From the NCBI GenBank assembly GCA_900316275.1, contig ONCF01000071.1, positions 1 through 61,632 on the forward strand: DNA of 61,632 bases, written 5' to 3'. The number at the start of each line of letters is the position of its first letter. The stretch's first letter is position 1. The notes beneath the pieces are model-generated. The model did not search any database. It saw nothing but the letters and a program-made list of their open reading frames with translations, and was not told where the DNA came from. Position numbers and translations under genes: made by a program. Below are positions 44,036-51,632 of the stretch, one piece after another. Source of the DNA: an uncultured Veillonellaceae bacterium. GTDB taxonomy: Bacteria > Bacillota > Negativicutes > Selenomonadales > Selenomonadaceae.

Positions 44036-45184
44036 ATGCAGAAACCAGCAAAAAAACTCGGCTTCGGCTTTATGCGGATGCCGCTCACGGATGCGAACGA
44101 CCAGAAAGCCATTGACATTCAGCAGGTAGAGCAAATGGTGGATAAATTCTTTGCCCGCGGCTTTACCTACTGCGATACGGCCTGGATGTACCATGATTTC
44201 ATGAGCGAGGGTACAGTGGGGCAGGTCGTCGTCGACCGCTATCCGCGCGAGTCCTTCACCATCGCCACGAAGATGCCGGATATGATGCTCAAGAGTAAGG
44301 AGCAGGTCGCAGAGATTTTCGCCAAACAGAAGGAAAAGCTGCACGTTGACTATTTCGACTACTATCTCGTGCATGACATGAACAGCGCGAACTACGAGAA
44401 GGCCAGGAAATACGATGTGCTCCCCTTCGTGCGCGCGAAACGCGAGAGCGGCGAGATCCGTTGCCTCGGCTTCTCTTTCCATGACTCAGCGGACGTGCTG
44501 GAGCAGATCCTCGAGGAAAATCCCTATTTTGAGTTCGTGCAGCTGCAGATTAACTATCTCGACTGGGAGAGCGCGGGCATCCAGGCGCATAAATGCTACG
44601 ATGTCTGTGTGAAGCATGGTCTGCCCGTCATCGTCATGGAGCCGGTCAAGGGCGGCACGCTCGCCGACCCGCCCGCAGACGTCAAAAAGCTCCTGCACGA
44701 CGCGCATCCCGACTGGAGCCCGGCCGAATGGGCCATCCGCTTCGCGGCCAGCCTCGACAACGTCATGTGTGTGCTCTCGGGCATGAGCAATATGGCGCAG
44801 CTCGAGGAAAACACGCGCTTTATGCAGGACTTCACGCCGCTGGAGCCTGCTGACTGGAGCCTGCTTTTAAAGGCAGCCGAGATGATCCGTGCGAGCATCG
44901 CCATCCCCTGCACGGGCTGCCGTTACTGCGTGGAGGCCAGCAAGTGCCCGCAGAACATCCTCATCCCGAACTATTTTGCGCTCTACAATACGCGTCGCCT
45001 CATGCACCGCCGCGATTTCTCGCCGGAGATTGAGTACTACGACAACTATGTTGGTCAGGGTTACGGCAAAGCCTCCAGCTGCATCACCTGCCGCGCCTGT
45101 GAGCGCGTCTGCCCGCAGCACATCCACATCTCCGAGTGGATGCCGAAAATCGCCCCCGACCTCGAAGGTGGACAGAATCTGTAA
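44036..45184 (+). CDS. aldo/keto reductase with C-terminal 4Fe-4S ferredoxin domain
   Basis: A 382-residue protein. Residues about 1-280 form an AKR barrel, with GFTYCDTAWMYHDFMSEG carrying the catalytic Asp/Tyr and a Lys in TIATKMP. The C-terminal part has two Cys clusters, CTGCRYCVEASKCPQN and CITCRACERVCPQH, so it binds Fe-S clusters. This type is common in anaerobes, with substrates unknown. The ATG at 44036 follows GGGGAGG. Its stop overlaps the HAD gene start by one base. Confidence 0.87.
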   Translation: MQKPAKKLGFGFMRMPLTDANDQKAIDIQQVEQMVDKFFARGFTYCDTAWMYHDFMSEGTVGQVVVDRYPRESFTIATKMPDMMLKSKEQVAEIFAKQKEKLHVDYFDYYLVHDMNSANYEKARKYDVLPFVRAKRESGEIRCLGFSFHDSADVLEQILEENPYFEFVQLQINYLDWESAGIQAHKCYDVCVKHGLPVIVMEPVKGGTLADPPADVKKLLHDAHPDWSPAEWAIRFAASLDNVMCVLSGMSNMAQLEENTRFMQDFTPLEPADWSLLLKAAEMIRASIAIPCTGCRYCVEASKCPQNILIPNYFALYNTRRLMHRRDFSPEIEYYDNYVGQGYGKASSCITCRACERVCPQHIHISEWMPKIAPDLEGGQNL

Positions 45185-45843
45185 TGCAAAAATATAAACT
45201 TTACCTTTTCGACTTCGACTACACACTCGTCAACTCCGAGGCGGCCATCCTCAAGTGCTTCCACCTCACGCTGGCCGAGCAGGGCTGTACGGACCCCGGC
45301 GATGACGTCATCCGCCACACCATCGGCCTGCCCATGCTCAAGGCCTGCGGTATCATTCTGGGTACGGAGGACGAGGCAAAAATCCGCGCGTTCATCAAAA
45401 ACTACACGGTGAATGCCGACCGCTACATGACAGCAGGCACGCATTTCTACCCGCATACGGTGGCGACACTGCGCACGTTGCGGGAGCAGGGCGCAAAGAT
45501 TGGCATCATCTCCAGCAAGACGCGCCACCGCATTCAGGAGAAGTTCGACCAGGATGGCGTGGCGGACCTCGTAGACCACATCCTCGGCAGCGATGACGTG
45601 CAGGAGCACAAGCCGTCGCCCGAGGGCATCAACAAGGCCCTGGCCTATTTTGGCGTGCCGCGTGAGGCCGTGCTCTACACGGGTGACAGCTACGTGGACG
45701 CAGGTGCGGCCCAGGCTGCCGGTGTGGACTTCGCGGGCGTCACAACGGGCACGACATGTGCTGCAGACCTCGCCACCTATCCGCATGTGGCCATTCTGCA
45801 GGATATCGGCGAGCTGGCGACGCTGGCTGCGGCACAAGGCTAA
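45184..45843 (+). CDS. HAD-superfamily phosphatase, PpaX/Gph-like
   Basis: A 219-residue HAD subfamily IA hydrolase with motif I LYLFDFDYTLVNSE (DxDxT variant), motif II GIISSKTR, motif III lysine in HKPSPEG and motif IV YTGDSYVDAGAAQAAG. It probably removes phosphate from a small metabolite (phosphoglycolate or PPi are typical). It is translationally coupled to the Fe-S aldo/keto reductase, suggesting a linked substrate, but this is inference. Confidence 0.85.
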   Translation: MQKYKLYLFDFDYTLVNSEAAILKCFHLTLAEQGCTDPGDDVIRHTIGLPMLKACGIILGTEDEAKIRAFIKNYTVNADRYMTAGTHFYPHTVATLRTLREQGAKIGIISSKTRHRIQEKFDQDGVADLVDHILGSDDVQEHKPSPEGINKALAYFGVPREAVLYTGDSYVDAGAAQAAGVDFAGVTTGTTCAADLATYPHVAILQDIGELATLAAAQG

Positions 45844-45871
45844 AGAGTAGCAGCCATTTAGCCTTGGTGCA

Positions 45872-45929
45872 TTGACAATTTATACGGCGCACAGGTAGAA
45901 TAAACCTATTCGGACTTTGTGCGCTGTAT
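45872..45929 (+). promoter_or_regulatory. promoter and operator-like inverted repeat before the TauE/SafE gene
   Basis: TTGACA (45872-45877) and TAGAAT (45896-45901) with an 18-base spacer. ATACGGCGCACA (45882-45893) and TGTGCGCTGTAT (45918-45929) form a 12-bp inverted repeat with one mismatch that brackets the -10 and start site. An inner AGGT/ACCT pair lies between. It looks like a repressor site. Confidence 0.6.
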
Positions 45930-45953
45930 TTTTGCGTATAGGAGGCACTGCCT

Positions 45954-46718
45954 ATGGAGATGCTCGACCCGGCCATGTTGGCCTTTATCGTATTTTTTGG
46001 CTTTATGGCCGCGTTTATCGACGCTATCGTAGGCGGCGGGGGACTCATCTCCATCCCGACGCTCATGGCGACAGGGGTGCCACCGGTCATCGCGCTGGGT
46101 ACGAACAAGATGGCCTCGGTCATGGGTGCGCTCATGAGCTTTTACACGTTCCTGCGCTCGGGCAAGGTTGACCGCTGGCTCATCAAGCGCCTGTTTCCGC
46201 TGTCGTTCCTCGGCTCGGCGCTCGGCGTCATCACGGTGCGCCTCGTGCCGTCGGAGATACTGCGGCCGCTCGTCGTCGTCATGCTCATCGCCGTGCTTAT
46301 CTACAGCATCCTCAAAAAGGATTGGGGCAAGAACAGCACCTACGGCGGACTCATGCGGCGCATGCTCGTGCTCTCGCTGCTCGTGGCGTTCAGTCTCGGC
46401 TTTTACGATGGCTTTTTCGGGCCGGGAACGGGCTCGTTCCTGCTGTTTGCCTTCCTCACGTTGGGCTTTGATTTTCTCGGTGCAGCAGCCAATGCGCGTG
46501 CGCTGAACTTCGCGAGCAACTGCGCGGCCATGCTGTTCTTCAGCTATTTTGGCCTCGTTGATTTTTCCTATGCCATTCCCATGGGCCTTGCGATGATTGT
46601 GGGTGCCTGGTGTGGTGCGCGCATGGCCTTGAGCAAAGGTTCTGGTTTTGTGCGGCCGCTCTTCATCATCATGACGACAATTTTGATTGGCAAGCAGTTG
46701 CTGGATTTGTTCAAATAA
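45954..46718 (+). CDS. TSUP family permease (TauE/SafE)
   Basis: A 254-residue membrane protein with about eight hydrophobic segments and the family signature FIDAIVGGGGLISIPTLMATG in the first half, echoed by FYDGFFGPGTGSFLLFAFL in the second. Family members carry sulfite, sulfonates or related organic anions. The substrate here is unknown. AGGAGG lies before the ATG at 45954; an ATG two codons later is possible. Confidence 0.88.
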   Translation: MEMLDPAMLAFIVFFGFMAAFIDAIVGGGGLISIPTLMATGVPPVIALGTNKMASVMGALMSFYTFLRSGKVDRWLIKRLFPLSFLGSALGVITVRLVPSEILRPLVVVMLIAVLIYSILKKDWGKNSTYGGLMRRMLVLSLLVAFSLGFYDGFFGPGTGSFLLFAFLTLGFDFLGAAANARALNFASNCAAMLFFSYFGLVDFSYAIPMGLAMIVGAWCGARMALSKGSGFVRPLFIIMTTILIGKQLLDLFK

Positions 46719-46794
46719 GTACGGCAAGGCAGCCGTAACCTGATAAAGCTAATTTTCTACCTGCTGCTATCTGGGCAGCTACAGGAGGTCTTGC

Positions 46795-48351
46795 ATGAGT
46801 GTCTTAACGGTGTCGCATCTGTCGCACAGCTACGGGGGACGCGAGATTTTTGCCGATGTGTCGTTCCGCCTGCTCAAGGGCGAGCATGTCGCGCTCGTGG
46901 GCGCGAACGGCGAGGGCAAGTCGACGTTCCTCGCCATCATTACGGGGTGCATGACGCCCGACGCGGGCACGGTGGAGTGGGCGCGCCGCACGAAGGTGGG
47001 CTATCTCGACCAGCATGCCTCGCTCACGCCGGGCCTGACCATCCGCGAGGTGCTGCGCACGGCCTTTGCCGACATGACGCAGCTGGAGCAGGAAATGCTC
47101 GCACTCTACGATAAAATGGGCGAGGCCGACCCGGACCAAATGGATAAAATGATGCAGGAGACGGCGGAAATACAGGATATCCTCGACGCGGGCAGCTACT
47201 ACACGCTCGACGCACGCATCGAGGAGGTGGCTGGCGGCCTCGGTCTGCGTGACATTGGCCTGGACCGTCACGTGGACGAGCTCTCGGGCGGCCAGCGCAC
47301 CAAGGCGCTGCTCACGAAGTTGCTGCTGGAAAACCCGGAAATCCTTATCCTCGACGAGCCGACGAACTATCTCGACGCCGAGCACATCGCCTGGCTCACG
47401 CGCTATCTGCAGGACTACGAGAATGCCTTTATCGTCGTTTCGCACGACGTGCCGTTTCTCAACGCCATTACGAACGTCATCTGGCATGTCGATAACCTCA
47501 CGCTCACGCGCTACACGGGCAGCTACGAGAAATTTGAGGAGATGGCCGCGCTGAAACGCCGTCAGGAGGAGGCCGCCTACGAGCGCCAACAGGCGGAAAT
47601 CGCCAAAGAAAAGGACTTTATCGCGCGCAACAAGGCCCGCGTGGCCACGCGCGGCATGGCGAACAGCCGCCAGAAACGCCTCGACAAAATGGAACTCCTC
47701 ACCAAGCGCACGGAAAAGCCCAAGGCGCACTTTGCCTTTAAAATGGACCGCACGCCGTCGCGTTTCGTCATCGAGGCGAAACGGCTCGTACTCGGCTATG
47801 ATACGCCGCTCACGAACCCCGTCGATCTGCAGGTAGAGCGCGGGCAGAAAATCGCCATCCGCGGCACGAACGGTCTTGGCAAGTCCACGCTCCTGAAGAC
47901 ACTGCTCGGCATGATTAAACCGGTCAGTGGCACGGTAGAGCAGGGGGAGTTCGTCTCCGTCGGCTATTTCGAACAGGAGGAAAAAGCTGGCAACCAAAAC
48001 ACAGCCCTCGACGAGCTCTGGCAGGCCTTTCCCGGCCTCACGCAGTTCGAGGTGCGCGCGGCGCTCGCGAGCTGCGGCCTCACGAACGATCATATCACAA
48101 CCAAGATGCTCGCCCTATCGGGCGGCGAGGCGGCGAAGGTGCGCCTCGCGAAAATCATGCAGGCGCCCGTGAACCTGCTCGTGCTCGATGAGCCGACTAA
48201 CCACCTCGACGTCGAGGCAAAAAAGGAGCTTGCCCACGCGTTGAAGGAGTACAAGGGCACCATCCTGCTCGTCTCGCATGAGCCGGAGTTCTACGAGGGC
48301 TGGGTCGACAAAGTCTGGAACATCGAGCGTTGGACCACGAAAATTGTTTGA
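46795..48351 (+). CDS. ABC-F family ATP-binding protein
   Basis: A 518-residue soluble protein with two ABC domains: Walker A GANGEGKST and signature LSGGQRTK in the first; GTNGLGKST and LSGGEAAKVR in the second; DEPTN after each. They are joined by a charged linker (about 245-305, KRRQEEAAYERQQ) that reaches into the ribosome. There is no membrane part. ABC-F proteins act on stalled ribosomes; some protect from antibiotics. Similarity to YkpA-type members is suspected, with no clear resistance subtype. Confidence 0.88.
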   Translation: MSVLTVSHLSHSYGGREIFADVSFRLLKGEHVALVGANGEGKSTFLAIITGCMTPDAGTVEWARRTKVGYLDQHASLTPGLTIREVLRTAFADMTQLEQEMLALYDKMGEADPDQMDKMMQETAEIQDILDAGSYYTLDARIEEVAGGLGLRDIGLDRHVDELSGGQRTKALLTKLLLENPEILILDEPTNYLDAEHIAWLTRYLQDYENAFIVVSHDVPFLNAITNVIWHVDNLTLTRYTGSYEKFEEMAALKRRQEEAAYERQQAEIAKEKDFIARNKARVATRGMANSRQKRLDKMELLTKRTEKPKAHFAFKMDRTPSRFVIEAKRLVLGYDTPLTNPVDLQVERGQKIAIRGTNGLGKSTLLKTLLGMIKPVSGTVEQGEFVSVGYFEQEEKAGNQNTALDELWQAFPGLTQFEVRAALASCGLTNDHITTKMLALSGGEAAKVRLAKIMQAPVNLLVLDEPTNHLDVEAKKELAHALKEYKGTILLVSHEPEFYEGWVDKVWNIERWTTKIV

Positions 48352-48373
48352 GCTGTAATTTAGACCAAATAAC

Positions 48374-48404
48374 AATGTGGTGGAAACTGTCAACCACATT
48401 TTGA
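48374..48404 (+). terminator. terminator after the ABC-F gene
   Basis: AATGTGGTGG pairs with CAACCACATT (one mismatch) across AAACTGT, followed by TTGACTTT. The T-run is short. Confidence 0.5.
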
Positions 48405-48474
48405 CTTTATATTGGCAAATCATAACTGCAGAGCAGATGACAACTGCCCCATATCAGCAGCAGTTGGGAGGTAC

Positions 48475-49242
48475 ATGACTTTGGAGAAGCATTTCGATAT
48501 TAACGCCGAGGGTTACAGCGTGCGTTGCCGCCTCATCGCACACAGCGATGCCCGCACGTACCAGCGCGTCGTCATCTGCACGCACGGCTTCGGCAGCAGC
48601 AAGGACGTCGGCAATATCACGCGCTTTGCGGAAAAGGAGTCGGCCAAGTACAAGACGGATGCCGTGCTCTGCTTCGACTGGCCCTGTCACGGACAGGACG
48701 CGCGCAAAAAGCTTGTTATCAGCGAATGCCTGACGTATTTGCGACTGGTGGTAAACTATGCCCAACAGGAGCTCGCGGCTGAGGAGCTGCTTATTTACTC
48801 GGTGAGTTTTGGCGGCTACCTCACGCTGCGTTACCTGCACGACGTGGGCAATCCCTTTGCGCGCATCGCGCTGCGCTGTCCCGGCCTGCGCATGTATGAG
48901 TTGATGAAACGCAACGTCTCAACAGATGACCTGAAAAAGCTGGCTAAAGGCAAGGAGGTGCTGGTTGGCTTTGAGCGCAAGCTGAAAATCGACCAGCAGC
49001 TGCTTGACGACCTGCAGGCTGGAGATGTGCGCCAGTGGGAATATTTCGACATGGCGGATGACATGCTCATCCTGCACGGTACGGCCGATACGACCGTGGA
49101 CATCGCCGACTCGCGGCAGTTCGCCGAGGATAACGTCATCGAGTTCGTGCCGGTTGAGGGCGCCGACCATCCGTTCCGCGACCCGAAACTTATGGATTTT
49201 GCCATCCATACGGTCATTGAGTTTTTCGCCCCGACAGCCTAA
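48475..49242 (+). CDS. alpha/beta hydrolase
   Basis: A 255-residue cytosolic serine hydrolase. It has an oxyanion-region VVICTHGFGSSK, the nucleophile elbow YSVSFGGYL (Ser-x-Ser in place of Gly-x-Ser), the acid in LHGTADTTVD and the His in GADHPFRD. It probably cleaves an ester or acyl bond; the substrate is unknown. The ATG at 48475 follows GGGAGG; the longer frame from 48412 has no ribosome site. It faces the XRE gene across a shared terminator. Confidence 0.82.
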   Translation: MTLEKHFDINAEGYSVRCRLIAHSDARTYQRVVICTHGFGSSKDVGNITRFAEKESAKYKTDAVLCFDWPCHGQDARKKLVISECLTYLRLVVNYAQQELAAEELLIYSVSFGGYLTLRYLHDVGNPFARIALRCPGLRMYELMKRNVSTDDLKKLAKGKEVLVGFERKLKIDQQLLDDLQAGDVRQWEYFDMADDMLILHGTADTTVDIADSRQFAEDNVIEFVPVEGADHPFRDPKLMDFAIHTVIEFFAPTA

Positions 49243-49312
49243 ATCAGCTGCTTGCTGGCAAAACGCGCACGCGGCGTACCAAGAGGCGCGACAAAATTTA
49301 TCTTGTACAGCT

Positions 49313-49364
49313 AAAAAGCACCGTTAACTTACTCCCTGGCAGGAGAGTGTTAACGGTGCTTTTT
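49313..49364. terminator. bidirectional terminator between the hydrolase and XRE genes
   Basis: AAAAAGCACCGTTAAC and GTTAACGGTGCTTTTT form a perfect 16-bp stem. A T-run on both strands serves the two convergent genes. An inner ACTC/GAGT region can extend it. Confidence 0.9.
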
Positions 49365-49386
49365 CACATGAACCAGGTTTTGGCGC

Positions 49387-49734
49387 TTAACTCAGCTGTG
49401 CTGCATCTTTTTGATAAGCCTGCATTTCGTGCAGCAGCAGGGTGCGTGTGCCTTTGTCTGTAATGCGGTCCAATAGACGCTGCAGGGCTTCTGGCTTCAA
49501 GGCAAATAACGTATCCGGGTCCTCAAAGAAGAGCTCCTCGGTATCTGCGCCGTAGAGCTCAGCGATTTTCGGCATATATTCGTTCGCAGGCAGTTCCCAG
49601 CCAAGTTCCCAGGCACTGTAGGTGTCAACCGGCACCTCCAGTGCCTTCGCGACATCCTCCTGCCGCAGGCCCAGGCGCAGGCGCAGCTGGCGCAGATTCT
49701 TGCCAAAGGCATTCTCAATATGTGGTGCTCCCAT
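49387..49734 (-). CDS. XRE-family transcriptional regulator
   Basis: A 115-residue protein with an N-terminal Cro/C1 helix-turn-helix (about 8-65: LRQLRLRLGLRQEDVAKALEV, then DTYSAWELG) and a C-terminal helical part. AAAGGAGGC precedes the ATG at 49734. Its leader contains ACTTT...AAAGT (49768-49786), a possible self-binding site. The regulated genes are unknown; it is divergent from ssb. Confidence 0.8.
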   Translation of the reverse strand: MGAPHIENAFGKNLRQLRLRLGLRQEDVAKALEVPVDTYSAWELGWELPANEYMPKIAELYGADTEELFFEDPDTLFALKPEALQRLLDRITDKGTRTLLLHEMQAYQKDAAQLS

Positions 49735-49808
49735 GCAGCAGCCTCCTTTATATGCTATCTTCCTTGTACTTTTATAGGACTAAAGTTTTAGATATCCTTA
49801 CGGCTACG

Positions 49809-49837
49809 ATTATAGCACCGCGCGCAAGGAAGTGCAA
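49809..49837 (-). promoter_or_regulatory. promoter of the XRE gene
   Basis: On the minus strand TTGCAC (49832-49837) and TGCTATAAT with the -10 at 49809-49814, 17 bases apart: a strong extended promoter. The leader is about 70 bases. Confidence 0.75.
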
Positions 49838-49917
49838 GTAAAAGAAAATCATCATACTAAGATAATTTTTGTACTGTAATGTCACTTAAAATGACGCGCT
49901 TTTTCTTTATTGTACTA

Positions 49918-49946
49918 TTGACAACAACCATCGTACGTGATAATCT
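49918..49946 (+). promoter_or_regulatory. promoter of ssb
   Basis: TTGACA (49918-49923) with TAATCT (49941-49946) at 17 bases, or GATAAT (49939-49944) at 15. The leader is about 100 bases. The rest of the 318-base XRE-ssb gap holds the divergent XRE promoter and AT-rich sequence. Confidence 0.6.
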
Positions 49947-50008
49947 TACCTTAACAGCTGTTGTGGACGATTGTCGCCGACCTGCAGCGCACAGATTGGC
50001 ATGGAGCA

Positions 50009-50033
50009 GCAACCGGCGAACTTTGCCGGTTGC
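50009..50033 (+). promoter_or_regulatory. hairpin in the ssb leader next to the ribosome site
   Basis: GCAACCGGC and GCCGGTTGC form a perfect 9-bp stem with loop GAACTTT. It ends 4 bases before GGAGG (50038-50042). No T-run follows, so it may affect translation rather than termination. Confidence 0.55.
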
Positions 50034-50052
50034 AGATGGAGGCATAGCACGA

Positions 50053-50472
50053 ATGAACAGAGTTTATCTCAAAGGTAATTTGGCGCGTGATCCAGAGTTG
50101 CGCACCACACAGACCGGCAAAAATGTAGCAAGTTTTAGCTTGGCTGTTGACCGCCCTTATAGCCGCAAGAACGACACGCAGGCAAGCAATCAGCCAACTG
50201 TAGATTTCTTAAATTGTGTCGCCTGGTCGTACCATGCTGATTTTGTACAGAAATATCTGCAGAAAGGCAGTTCAATTCTCGTGGAAGGGAAACTGCAGAC
50301 GCGCAGCTATCAGACTAAAGATGGTACCAAACGCAATATCACTGAGGTTGTTGTGGACAATATCGAATTCACAGGCCCTAAACCCGGTGGCGGGCAGAAT
50401 ATGGGCCAGCCAAATTACAGCCAGCCCGCAGGTGGTTTTGGCCAACAGCCACAGGAGGAGATTCCTTTCTAA
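50053..50472 (+). CDS. ssb: single-stranded DNA-binding protein
   Basis: A 139-residue SSB: OB fold (about 1-105, MNRVYLKGNLARDPELRTTQ, VDFLNCVAW, SILVEGKLQTRSY), a Gly/Gln/Pro-rich flexible tail and the acidic tip EEIPF that binds partner proteins. It is not placed between rpsF and rpsR, where the main chromosomal ssb of Bacillota usually lies, so it may be a second copy. The ATG at 50053 follows GGAGG; the longer frame from 49879 covers the promoter. Confidence 0.93.
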   Translation: MNRVYLKGNLARDPELRTTQTGKNVASFSLAVDRPYSRKNDTQASNQPTVDFLNCVAWSYHADFVQKYLQKGSSILVEGKLQTRSYQTKDGTKRNITEVVVDNIEFTGPKPGGGQNMGQPNYSQPAGGFGQQPQEEIPF

Positions 50473-50600
50473 CCTTTAGCAGCCTTCACCACAGTCATGC
50501 AAGGCACTTTCTAATCTTTAGCGGCCTTCACAAAAGGCAATTGAGGCGTTAAAATAAATAGTAAACGTAGCAATTTGCAGATATGAGTGGAGGTACAATT

Positions 50601-50966
50601 ATGGGGTTTCGTTTTGCACATAACAACTTCAACGTGCTGGACCTGGAGAAAAGCCTGCAATTCTATGAGGAGGCACTGGGCTTCAAGGTCGCACATAAGC
50701 TGACGCAGCCGGATTTCACGCTTGTCTACCTCACGGACGGTGGGCAGACGCCGCACGAGCTGGAACTCACTTGGCTCAAGAACCGTACGAAGCCCTATGA
50801 CCTGGGCGAGAACGAATTCCACCTCGCAGTCTATACGGACGACTACGAGGCGGCTCACGCCAAACATAAGGCTATGGGTTGCATCTGCTACGAGAATCCC
50901 ACGATGGGTATCTATTTCATCAACGACCCGGACGGCTACTGGATTGAGATTCTGCCTGCCAAATAA
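50601..50966 (+). CDS. VOC family protein, glyoxalase I-like
   Basis: A 121-residue protein with two beta-alpha-beta-beta-beta modules. Candidate metal ligands are His in FRFAHNNFNVLDLEKSL, Glu in PHELELTW, His in NEFHLAVYTDD and Glu in GYWIEILPAK. It resembles lactoylglutathione lyase (GloA), but the thiol cofactor in such anaerobes is uncertain. The ATG at 50601 follows GGAGGTACAATT. Confidence 0.85.
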   Translation: MGFRFAHNNFNVLDLEKSLQFYEEALGFKVAHKLTQPDFTLVYLTDGGQTPHELELTWLKNRTKPYDLGENEFHLAVYTDDYEAAHAKHKAMGCICYENPTMGIYFINDPDGYWIEILPAK

Positions 50967-50990
50967 GCAATTACATCTAGCGTGACACGA

Positions 50991-51017
50991 GGCCGAGCGG
51001 CAACGCCCGGTCTTTTG
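50991..51017 (+). terminator. weak terminator between the two VOC genes
   Basis: GGCCGAGC pairs with GCCCGGTC (one mismatch, one G-U), followed by TTTTG. Confidence 0.45.
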
Positions 51018-51045
51018 ATGTCTGTTACCCTAAATGTGCCATTCA

Positions 51046-51054
51046 TGCTATAAT
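51046..51054 (+). promoter_or_regulatory. extended -10 promoter of the second VOC gene
   Basis: ATGCTATAAT carries TGN plus a perfect TATAAT (51049-51054). No good -35 is seen, as expected for an extended -10 site. Confidence 0.5.
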
Positions 51055-51087
51055 ATTATTTAATTGATTTGCTGGGAGGAACACATC

Positions 51088-51546
51088 ATGAGTAGGAAAC
51101 GTGCATTTTTGGACCATGCGGCCGTGGCTGTCAATGATCTGGCCTGGCACCTTGATTTCTTTACCCGCGTGTTGGGCATGACGGAAAGCCGTCGCCAGGA
51201 GTCACCTGAAGGCAAAGTGCTGCAAATCTGGCTGGATGGCGGCGTTCAGCTCGTACAGGCACAGCCCGACGGCCTGACAACCTACGGCCACAGCCGCCAC
51301 CTGGGCATCGTCCTCGACGATTTTACCCAGACCATCAAAGACGCGCTGGCCACGCCAGGCGTCAAACAAATCCCCGGTGCGCCGGCCACCTGGCTGCAGC
51401 TGCCCGGCGGTCTCGTGCTGGAGCTGTTCCCGGCCGTCGACGGTGCCATTGAAAAAGCCCTGCAGCTGGATATCAACCAGATGCAGGTTGAAATGCGGCG
51501 GCAAAATAACGGCAAAAAAATTGTCAAAGACACGGGGAAAGCGTAA
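51088..51546 (+). CDS. VOC family protein
   Basis: A 152-residue glyoxalase/bleomycin-fold protein: FLDHAAVAVNDLAWHLDFFTRVLGM in the first half, HSRHLGIVLDDF and GLVLELFPAVDG in the second. The C-terminal 25 residues are charged (QVEMRRQNNGKKIVKD) and beyond the fold. GGGAGGA precedes the ATG at 51088. Function is unknown; it is the last chromosomal gene before the integrated element. Confidence 0.78.
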   Translation: MSRKRAFLDHAAVAVNDLAWHLDFFTRVLGMTESRRQESPEGKVLQIWLDGGVQLVQAQPDGLTTYGHSRHLGIVLDDFTQTIKDALATPGVKQIPGAPATWLQLPGGLVLELFPAVDGAIEKALQLDINQMQVEMRRQNNGKKIVKDTGKA

Positions 51547-51548
51547 AA

Positions 51549-51572
51549 ATACTTATTACTTCCGATAAGTAT
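51549..51572. other. candidate core attachment site (attL-like dyad)
   Basis: ATACTTAT and ATAAGTAT form perfect 8-bp inverted arms around an 8-base spacer (TACTTCCG), 60 bases beyond the integrase stop and 3 bases after the VOC stop. Tyrosine integrases cut at such sites (two arms, 6-8 base overlap). No second copy lies in the window, so this is only a candidate. A factor-independent terminator is less likely because no T-run follows. Confidence 0.35.
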
Positions 51573-51632
51573 AAAGCACAGAGGAAACCTTATGTAGCAG
51601 GGGCTCGCGGGCCCTTGGCACCCGCGTGGCGC

